Of a stretch of 18,681 nt of DNA, positions 12,923 through 18,681 are shown one piece after another. The translations under genes and the position numbers were made by a program. The DNA is from a bacterium. GTDB taxonomy: Bacteria; Elusimicrobiota; Elusimicrobia; UBA1565; UBA9628. Location: NCBI GenBank assembly GCA_021790955.1, contig JAJYFI010000006.1, positions 1-18,681 of the forward strand, written 5' to 3'. How positions within the stretch are numbered: position 1 is the stretch's first letter; each line of letters starts with the position of its first letter. The notes under the pieces were generated by a model. The model was not told where the DNA came from. It searched no databases and saw only the letters and a program-made list of their open reading frames with translations.

Positions 12923-15777
12923 GCCGCCGCCTCCTCCTTGCGCAGGATCTTCTCCGCTTGGGCGCGGGCGTCACGGTCGCCGAACGGCAGGCCTCTGCGG
13001 CCGATCTCCTCTAAAACGATCCTCTGGGCGGAAGGACGGTTCGTGACGTGACAGAAGACGCTGTCCACATTGAAGCCCGCCCACCGCACGCAGGAGCGGC
13101 ACCAGGGATGCGGCTCTCCCGAGGCCATGGCCGAGCGCAAATCCTGGTAAAACGGCCCGTTCCAAACGGCGCCCATGTCGTCACCCTTGGCAAGATTCCC
13201 CACGTGTTCGCCCCAAAAGCAACAGGGGAGAACGGAGCCCTGGAGCTCCACGTAAACGTGCTGCCACGGGTCATAGCAAACCGTCGGAACGACTGGAGCC
13301 TTGCCGCCAAAAAGCGGCGGCAGGCCGACATGGAACGGCCGATCGCTATCCGAAGCCTTCAGACGCCTCACGAGAGTCGCCGCCTCCGTCACGGCCCGAT
13401 TGCTCCGTTGCTGATCAAAGAAGCACGACATGTCGATGTGATCCGGCGTGAACATCGTCACGTATTGCGCCCGGACGCTCTGGACCCGCAAATCCCATGC
13501 CAGGCACAGAAAGGCCGGGAGATCGTCGACGTTCTTTCTCGTGAGGATGTTGACAAGCTCGATGTGAAGGGACCGTCCTCGGCCGAGACGATCGCGCGCG
13601 TCCGCGAGACCCCTGATGTTGGCGATCACCTCTCCGAACTGCCCCCTCAATTGCGTCAGGTCTTCGTGAAGTTCGGAGTTCGAGGCATGAAGCGAGACCT
13701 GGATGACGTAGCGCCCCTTGAGAATGCGTTCGACGACCCCGGGCCTCAACGGCGTGCCGTTGGTCGTGAATATCTTCTCCGTCTCCGGGAGCGTCTCGTT
13801 GAGGTAATCCAGGAACTCCTCGATCCCCGGCACCCACAGGATCTCGCCGAAGCCGGTGAAGGTCACTTTCTCGGCGCCCCGGATGAAATGGCCCATGCGC
13901 GCCTCGAAGAAGTTCCGATAAATATCCATGTTGAAGCGGGCGTAGCTTCCCTCGAGGCAGAAGACGCACTTGGCGTTGCAGGCGTTATGGACGCCCAGGG
14001 TGACGAGCTTCGGCGTGGAGAAGAGCTTCGATCGTCCCTCGGCGAACTCCTTTTCATTGAGCGCGATATTCATCCGCCGCAACGCCGCGGAAGCGCGATC
14101 GCCCCCCGTCTTGGCCGGCAACGCGGCCATTTCCCGCCGGATTTCCTCGTCAAGGGAATCCGGGATATCCCCCAGCGCCATGGAGCGCGCGGATTCATAA
14201 TAGCTCCGCGCCTTCTCCCCCCGGCCCAGGGCCGCGTAGGCGCGGGCGATCTCGGCCAGAACGGCCTTGTTCCTCGACTCCTTGCGCAAGGACCGGCGGA
14301 AACAGCGCAGCGCCCGCGCGAAATCCTTCTTGTAGGCGTGATAGGAGCCCAGCAAAAACCACTTGTCGGGTTTGCTCGACAACACGCCGGAGGTTTCCGG
14401 AATTTTGAGAAGAAGGGCCAGCCGGCAAAATTCCTCGTAGCGGCGGAATCGCTCGGGGTAGCTGTTCTCCCCGCCGTTGGACTCCCAATAGAGATGGTGA
14501 TTCTCACCGGTGATTCCATAGCGGTCCGGATGAGCGTGAAAAACCGTCCCCTTGTCGAGGACGCAGAAGGATTGGCTGGCGAGCACCGTATCGATGTAGG
14601 GCCGGATGCGCGTCAAGAACTTCAAGGTCTCGCCGAACTCCTCCCTTGTCTCGGTCGGCATGCCGAACATGATGTTGATCTGGGCCTTGATCCCGGCCCG
14701 CGCCGTCGCCCTGAGGGTCGCCTCGGCGTTGGCGTTCGAGAAGTTCTTGTTGATTCGTCGGCGAAGAGCCTCGGAGCCGCTCTCGATGCCGTAGCCCAGC
14801 CACACGCATCCCGCTCGGGCCATTTTGGAGAGCATCGCCGCATCCATGCGCGGGCTCACGATGGCCTGGCCTTCCCAGGTGATCTTGACGCCGCTTTCGA
14901 TCACGAGGTCGCAGAAACGATCGAGCTCCTTGGGGTTCCCGTTGAGCAGCGAGCCGATGAAATAGAAATGGCTGACGCCGGGATAAAGGCTCATCTGGCG
15001 GACGACTTCGTCGAAAACGCGGCGGCCCGACATGTGCCGGTAGCGACGCCAATACTGCCATTCGCCGCAGAAATCGCAGCTTCTCACGCAGCCGCGGCTA
15101 TCGAAGATTTCCAGGCGCCTGGGATTGGCGTAGCGGCCATCGAGGATGTCGTCTTTGAAGTCGGAATAGTCAGGAAAGGGAAGGGAGTCGAGGTCCGTGA
15201 TCAGCCCGGCATCGCCCAAGTCGACCGGATGCCCCTTTTCCCGGACGATGAGACCGGGCAGCGGCCGCAGCGGCTCCCCGCGAGCCAAGGCGTCCAGGAC
15301 GGAGACGAGAATGCCCTCCCCCTCCCCGACGCAGACGCCGTCGACGCGGGAGTCGTGCGAGAACTCCTTGGCGCATTGCGAGCGGGAAGCCTGGGGGCCG
15401 CCGAATAGGATCACGACGCCAGGATCCGCACGCTTGATCCGCTCCGCGATCGCGAGGCTCACGAGGAAGGACGTCGTATGCGTCGTGAACCCGACGACCC
15501 TGGCCCCGCTGCCGAGAATCTGCCTGACGAACCGGTCCACGACGGCCTGGTTGTCCGCTATCAGCGCCGATACTTGGCCACGGTTCTCCCAGAACGAATA
15601 ATAGTCCTTATCCTCCCACATCTTCCGGTAGTCCGGCGACGCGTGGTAGAACGCGTTGTTGAGGTCGAACACGGCGGCCTCGTGACCGTTCCTTCGGACG
15701 CAGGCGGAGAGGCAGGCCAGGGAATAGGGGGGGCACTCCCGTCCCCATCCGGGGCATTGCGCCAAAGCGACTTTCAT
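12919..15777 (-). CDS. Fusion: cobalamin-type radical SAM + TPR + radical SAM/SPASM
   Basis: 952 residues, one uninterrupted frame. Residues 1-about 165: B12-binding domain (MKVALAQCPGW, GHEAAVFDLN, FGGPQASRSQ, VCVGEGEGI). Residues about 220-460: first radical SAM core with C230-VRS-C234-DF-C237, YGIESGSEAL and MFGMPTETREEF, ending in the family-specific YWESNGGENSYP block. Residues about 470-560: TPR-like helices (YHAYKKDFARALRCFRRSL and ARAYAALGRGEKARSYYESA). Residues 569-952: second radical SAM domain with C600-NAK-C604-VF-C607, TGFGE (641-645) and SPASM cysteines C834, C852, C853, C893 and C896. ATG 15777 overlaps the previous stop as ATGA; a longer reading to 16104 adds 109 residues lying inside the upstream gene and is rejected. 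Likely two successive or coupled radical reactions on one substrate (inference). Confidence 0.9.
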   Translation of the reverse strand: MKVALAQCPGWGRECPPYSLACLSACVRRNGHEAAVFDLNNAFYHASPDYRKMWEDKDYYSFWENRGQVSALIADNQAVVDRFVRQILGSGARVVGFTTHTTSFLVSLAIAERIKRADPGVVILFGGPQASRSQCAKEFSHDSRVDGVCVGEGEGILVSVLDALARGEPLRPLPGLIVREKGHPVDLGDAGLITDLDSLPFPDYSDFKDDILDGRYANPRRLEIFDSRGCVRSCDFCGEWQYWRRYRHMSGRRVFDEVVRQMSLYPGVSHFYFIGSLLNGNPKELDRFCDLVIESGVKITWEGQAIVSPRMDAAMLSKMARAGCVWLGYGIESGSEALRRRINKNFSNANAEATLRATARAGIKAQINIMFGMPTETREEFGETLKFLTRIRPYIDTVLASQSFCVLDKGTVFHAHPDRYGITGENHHLYWESNGGENSYPERFRRYEEFCRLALLLKIPETSGVLSSKPDKWFLLGSYHAYKKDFARALRCFRRSLRKESRNKAVLAEIARAYAALGRGEKARSYYESARSMALGDIPDSLDEEIRREMAALPAKTGGDRASAALRRMNIALNEKEFAEGRSKLFSTPKLVTLGVHNACNAKCVFCLEGSYARFNMDIYRNFFEARMGHFIRGAEKVTFTGFGEILWVPGIEEFLDYLNETLPETEKIFTTNGTPLRPGVVERILKGRYVIQVSLHASNSELHEDLTQLRGQFGEVIANIRGLADARDRLGRGRSLHIELVNILTRKNVDDLPAFLCLAWDLRVQSVRAQYVTMFTPDHIDMSCFFDQQRSNRAVTEAATLVRRLKASDSDRPFHVGLPPLFGGKAPVVPTVCYDPWQHVYVELQGSVLPCCFWGEHVGNLAKGDDMGAVWNGPFYQDLRSAMASGEPHPWCRSCVRWAGFNVDSVFCHVTNRPSAQRIVLEEIGRRGLPFGDRDARAQAEKILRKEEAAA
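12930..12939 (-). promoter_or_regulatory. Strong Shine-Dalgarno of the beta-helix gene
   Basis: AAGGAGGAGG on the minus strand, seven bases before GTG 12922, within the last codons (KEEAAA) of the fusion gene. It is the best ribosome site in the operon, which suggests the beta-helix protein is made in larger amounts than its enzyme neighbours. Confidence 0.65.
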
Positions 15778-16961
15778 TCCGCCCCCGACCCCTGCCCCCC
15801 GACCCCTAAACCCTGAGCGACGACGCGATCCAGGATCGGGTTGGCGATGCAGTTGAGCCAGCAGTCGCAGCGGCAGGACTCGACGTAGCGCCGCTCCTCC
15901 TCGGCCTTCGCCGAAGCCCAGACGAGGTCGAACTTCTCTCGCAGGGCGTTCCCGACCGTGCGATGCTTGTTGACGGGGCAAAAGAAGAGATTCCCTTCGG
16001 GGTCGAACATCGCGTAGCGCGACCCCGCCATGCAGTCTTTGAAAAACCGCTCCGGCCGCCGCGCATACTTTCGAAGGTAACGCCAGTAAAGAAGCCGCGT
16101 CCACAGCCAGAGGGCCTGGCGCTCTTGGCCGGAGACGATCCTATCGAGCGCCTTTTCTCGGACCGCGAGATCGGCCAGGATGCTGTCGATCTGCCGCTCG
16201 ACCTCGTCCAATTCCTCGGGCTTCCACTCATAGGTCTCCGGAGCCTTGAGCCCCTGATGATTGACCACCATCTGGGCCCCGAACCAGAGCCCCTCGCGGG
16301 CCACGAATTGGTAGGTCGGCCAAAGCTCGCGATAGTTGCGCGGGGTGATCGTGAAGCTGAAGCTGAACGAGACTTCCGGGAATTCCCGGCGCACGAGGGC
16401 GGTCGTCTTGACGAGGCCCTCGAAGGCGCCTTGCTGGCCCCGGACCTCGTCGTGGGCGGCTCCCACGCCGTCAAGCGACGACCCCAGCCACAGCCGCCCC
16501 AGAAGGCCGCGCGAGCGCCATTCGGAAAGCCTGCGCCGGACGAGCTCCGCATTCCAAAAATTCGTGAGCACGCCGACGGAGGCCGCGGGATAGCGCCCCG
16601 CGAGAAATTCGACGATATCCCCGATATCCGAGCGCATCATGGGCTCCCCGCCGGTGAGGACGACGATTTTGACGTCCTTGAGACGCTCAGCGCCGTCGAC
16701 GAGCCGTTGGATCGCCCCCAAATCCATCTCGCGCTTGACCGAGGCGGGATCGCGGAAGGGCTGCTCCCAATGGTGGCACATGAGGCAGCGCAGGTTGCAC
16801 CGGTGCGTCAGCTCCAAGTGCAGCTCTTCGATCGGCCCCCCGCGCCCGGTCTCGCGCTTTCCAAGCCTCTCGAGCCCGGACCGAACCCAGCCATCGAGGG
16901 CCTTGAGGACCAGCGCGTCCTGCGCACGCGGGGCCCGAGCGGGCGCTTCGATTTCAGCCAA
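15774..16961 (-). CDS. Radical SAM/SPASM enzyme with canonical motifs
   Basis: 395 residues. The SAM-cluster motif is C55-NLR-C59-LM-C62 in LELTHRCNLRCLMCHHW, with GGEP at 104-107 and SLDGVGAAHDEVRG (162-175) typical of MoaA/SPASM-like enzymes. The SPASM end has C310 (DCMAGSRYAMFDPEGNL), C328, C363, C365, C367 and C371. It is the most canonical radical SAM protein of the set. The start is TTG 16961, overlapping the upstream stop by 8 bases with GAGG nine bases before it; an in-frame TGA two codons upstream rules out a longer form. The last 15 residues (GLGVGGQGSGAE) are glycine-rich, encoded by the G-run element that leads into the next gene. Substrate unknown. Confidence 0.88.
   Translation of the reverse strand: MAEIEAPARAPRAQDALVLKALDGWVRSGLERLGKRETGRGGPIEELHLELTHRCNLRCLMCHHWEQPFRDPASVKREMDLGAIQRLVDGAERLKDVKIVVLTGGEPMMRSDIGDIVEFLAGRYPAASVGVLTNFWNAELVRRRLSEWRSRGLLGRLWLGSSLDGVGAAHDEVRGQQGAFEGLVKTTALVRREFPEVSFSFSFTITPRNYRELWPTYQFVAREGLWFGAQMVVNHQGLKAPETYEWKPEELDEVERQIDSILADLAVREKALDRIVSGQERQALWLWTRLLYWRYLRKYARRPERFFKDCMAGSRYAMFDPEGNLFFCPVNKHRTVGNALREKFDLVWASAKAEEERRYVESCRCDCWLNCIANPILDRVVAQGLGVGGQGSGAE
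15782..15813 (-). promoter_or_regulatory. G-quadruplex-type sequence at the ribosome site of the fusion gene
   Basis: The minus strand (mRNA sense) carries five G runs of 3, 4, 6, 4 and 5 separated by TTTA, TC, CA and TC, meeting the usual four-run quadruplex pattern. The last run (15786-15782) is separated from ATG 15777 by only CGGA, so GGGGGCGGA must serve as the ribosome site. Folding in the mRNA could hide it. The tract also encodes the glycine-rich tail of the upstream gene. Confidence 0.6.
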
Positions 16962-18174
16962 TTCTCAGGACCTCGCGGAGTTCTCCCTGGGAAACGATGC
17001 TCAAGGCCGAATCCAAAGACCATTTCCCGCAGATCGTCCGGATATCTTGGAGCCGGGCTTGGCGCTGCTTGCCTTGAGTCAAAGCCCCCGGCGCTCGGCC
17101 TGTGCCGGGAATTTCTCCTGCGGAAGAGACGCAGTATCCCATCTGGCGAAGGCGCAGACAAAAATCCGCGATCGCGGCGTCAAGGGTCTGGAAGCGCCCG
17201 TCAAGAAATCCCGCGCGCAAGAGCATGCTTCGCCGGGTGAGCCAGGCCATCGGGAACACGCTTTTGCCGTTTTCACGATGTATGATGTAATCGCGAACCC
17301 GCAGCGGAGGCAGCCCCCGATTGGCTTTTCTTCCGGGCACGGCCCCGATGATGCCCAACAGCCGGTTCTTTTCCAGGTAAGCCATCATGCGCTCGGCGCC
17401 CTCGCTCGATACCACGCTGCCGTTGAGAAAGAGGATCCGCCTGAACCGCGCCTTCGCCAGATGGGAGTTGGCGAGAGCGACGAAATACGGGTCGGCGCCG
17501 GCCCCGTCTCCCCCCGCGGCGATGACCTCGCCGGCGACGCCCAGGTCCTTGACGAGCTTTTGCGCGGGCCCGATCAAATGCCGCTGGGCAACCACGACGC
17601 TTAATCCCTCCGGCCCCGCCTCCCACGAAGCCGGACGAAGAGCGTCCGCCTCCCTGAACCGTTCGTCGAGGAATCGCGCCGCGTCCTCGCCCCTTTCCGC
17701 GAAGCAAAGCCGGTGGTCCGTTTTTTGTCCGCTCCCTCCGTTCCAGCCTCCCGGATGGATTAGGAAATGAGAGAAATGCCGGACGCTGTGGATGTCGACG
17801 GAATGGGGAAGCCCCACGAAAGGAATGCTCGCGCGGAAGGCGAAGGGCGCGAATTGCATCGCGTGATGGTACAGCTCGGGCCGAGCCGCCTCGCCCACGA
17901 AGACGAACAAGCCGCTCGGGGAATCAGACATCCGCTCCATCAGAACCCCTTTGAAATCGTCCCAAGCGCGCTCGGCAAAGCGAAGGCCGTCCCTTATTTC
18001 GCCGACGATGAAGCCCGGACAGGGAACGACGGCGACCTCCCCGCGCAAACGGCCCGTCTCCTTGATGAAATCCGAGACCCAATTCCGTTCGGCGACGGGG
18101 AGATCGAACCAACGAGCCGGCAGGATGACGGTAAAGCCCGTCTTATCGGAAATCTTTTTCTTTTTTACGCGCAT
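16954..18174 (-). CDS. GT2-like glycosyltransferase domain with unrecognised N-terminal half
   Basis: 406 residues. Residues about 190-355 follow the plan of family 2 glycosyltransferases: LSVVVAQRHL opening strand, LVKDLGVAGEVIAAGGDG, a RILFLNGSVVSS segment at the position of the usual LNPD, RLLGIIGAVPG, then FPMAWLTRRSMLLRAGFLDGRF and DFCLRLRQMGY. However, the acidic DxD-type motif is replaced by NGS, and the usual EDVDLCLR reads AIADFCLR, so metal-dependent catalysis is doubtful. Residues 1-185 (VILPARWFDLP, CPGFIVGEIRDGL, HHAMQFAPFAFRASIPFVGLPHSVDIHS) fit no family I recognise but could be a second nucleotide-sugar or glycan-binding domain. Start chosen at ATG 18174, which overlaps the GT4 stop by 32 bases; the longer frame to 18297 lies within the GT4 gene. 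Confidence 0.7.
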   Translation of the reverse strand: MRVKKKKISDKTGFTVILPARWFDLPVAERNWVSDFIKETGRLRGEVAVVPCPGFIVGEIRDGLRFAERAWDDFKGVLMERMSDSPSGLFVFVGEAARPELYHHAMQFAPFAFRASIPFVGLPHSVDIHSVRHFSHFLIHPGGWNGGSGQKTDHRLCFAERGEDAARFLDERFREADALRPASWEAGPEGLSVVVAQRHLIGPAQKLVKDLGVAGEVIAAGGDGAGADPYFVALANSHLAKARFRRILFLNGSVVSSEGAERMMAYLEKNRLLGIIGAVPGRKANRGLPPLRVRDYIIHRENGKSVFPMAWLTRRSMLLRAGFLDGRFQTLDAAIADFCLRLRQMGYCVSSAGEIPGTGRAPGALTQGKQRQARLQDIRTICGKWSLDSALSIVSQGELREVLRIG

Positions 18175-18681
18175 GAGCCTCGATGACCTCCGCATAAACG
18201 TCGTCGAGCCGCAGGGACAGCCGGTCCCATCCGTAGCGGCTTTGGGCGACCGCGCGGCCGGCCGCGCCAAGACGCCGGCGGGCTTCCCGCGATTCAAGGA
18301 GCCCGCAGACGGCCGCCGCGAAATCCTCCGGCTTGTCGGCGACCAGCAAATCGCGTCCCGGCACGGCCGAGATTCCCTCCGCCGCCCGGGAACTCGCCAC
18401 CACGGGAACCCCCATGGCGAAGGCCTCGAGGATTTTTCCCTTGATGCCCTGGCCGATCCGGACCGGGGCCACGAAAACCTTGGCTCCCTGGAGATAGGGC
18501 TTGACGTCCTCCACCAAGCCTGTCACGAAAATCTTCGGGTATTTGCCCGGAAGCTCCTGAACGGGCCTCGTGGGGACCGAGCCCACGACGTTAAAGACGA
18601 CCCCCGGGAAGCGGCGCCTGACCAGGGGCAGTATCTCCCGACAGAAATAGACGACGGCGTCCTCGTTCGGATAGTGGGCGT
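18143..18681 (-). CDS. GT4-family glycosyltransferase, C-terminal part (cut by window edge)
   Basis: The frame is open from the right edge to the stop at 18143, giving about 179 C-terminal residues. It starts with YPNEDAVVYFCREILPLVRRRFPG, then FNVVGSVPTRP, VTGLVEDVKPYLQGAKVFVAP, and GQGIKGKILEAFAMGVPVVAS followed by AAEGI. These are the donor-nucleotide-binding half of a GT-B fold, family 4 enzyme, of the subset often seen in exopolysaccharide clusters. Such enzymes move a sugar from an NDP-sugar to a growing glycan or lipid acceptor at the cytoplasmic face of the membrane. It is the most upstream gene visible in the long minus-strand operon, which therefore begins outside the window. Confidence 0.9.
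   Translation of the reverse strand, partial: AHYPNEDAVVYFCREILPLVRRRFPGVVFNVVGSVPTRPVQELPGKYPKIFVTGLVEDVKPYLQGAKVFVAPVRIGQGIKGKILEAFAMGVPVVASSRAAEGISAVPGRDLLVADKPEDFAAAVCGLLESREARRRLGAAGRAVAQSRYGWDRLSLRLDDVYAEVIEAHARKKEKDFR

Noticed and set aside
13048..15408. 786-codon open frame on the plus strand
   Set aside because: It lies entirely antisense to the fusion enzyme, whose two radical SAM domains are unmistakable. The translation is low-complexity R/A/G/E-rich with no motif; long antisense frames are expected at this GC content.
15778..16104. 109-residue N-terminal extension of the fusion protein
   Set aside because: The extension lies inside the C-terminal coding part of the upstream gene, reads as shadow sequence, and the ATGA overlap plus MKVAL match to the paralog fix the start at 15777.
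5872..16961. RiPP precursor peptide gene
   Set aside because: Gaps between genes are at most 13 bases, and no short frame with its own ribosome site, leader-like sequence or core repeats was found; a precursor outside the window cannot be excluded.
18175..18297. Extended start for the GT2-like protein
   Set aside because: The region is the conserved end of the GT4 glycosyltransferase in another frame.

Overview
The window looks like chromosomal DNA from a GC-rich, Gram-negative-type bacterium. The evidence is a lipobox-bearing lipoprotein, a SpoIID/LytB-type cell wall enzyme in a setting with no other sporulation gene, and GTG/TTG starts with good Shine-Dalgarno sequences. Long antisense open frames behind nearly every gene are a by-product of the high GC content. 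The gene mix (TPR proteins, many radical SAM enzymes, glycosyltransferases) would suit an uncultured lineage such as Elusimicrobiota or Omnitrophota, but that placement is a guess; nothing here fixes the taxon.

Layout. Positions 1-2376 (minus strand) hold a short operon: a TPR-SpoIID protein followed by a lipoprotein that runs off the left edge. Positions 2377-3811 hold plus-strand single genes and one tRNA: a small coiled-coil membrane protein built on five 11-residue repeats and closed by a clear intrinsic terminator, tRNA-Gly(CCC) on the minus strand, and a urate-oxidase-N-type membrane protein. The promoters of the last two overlap and diverge.

From 18681 back to 3834 everything is on the minus strand, with no gap above 13 bases and mostly 4-base GTGA/ATGA overlaps, so it reads as one operon of nearly 15 kb. 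In transcription order: a GT4 glycosyltransferase (cut by the right edge), a GT2-like protein with an unrecognised N-terminal half, a radical SAM/SPASM enzyme, a giant fusion (cobalamin-type radical SAM + TPR + radical SAM/SPASM), a right-handed beta-helix protein, a radical SAM/SPASM enzyme, a stand-alone cobalamin-type radical SAM enzyme, a radical SAM/SPASM enzyme, two paralogous small radical SAM proteins, then pepA (M17 leucyl aminopeptidase) and folE (GTP cyclohydrolase I).

The notable part is 5872-16961: seven radical SAM genes carrying eight radical SAM domains around one beta-helix protein, with glycosyltransferases upstream. The fusion protein is collinear with the adjacent pair 8897-10729 / 7696-8883, so a two-enzyme module appears twice, once fused and once split. 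The translational start of each cobalamin-type copy lies next to a related G-rich sequence element. I see no RiPP precursor or recognition protein. The product is unknown; a modified surface glycan or glycoconjugate, or modification of the beta-helix protein, are the inferences I would test first.
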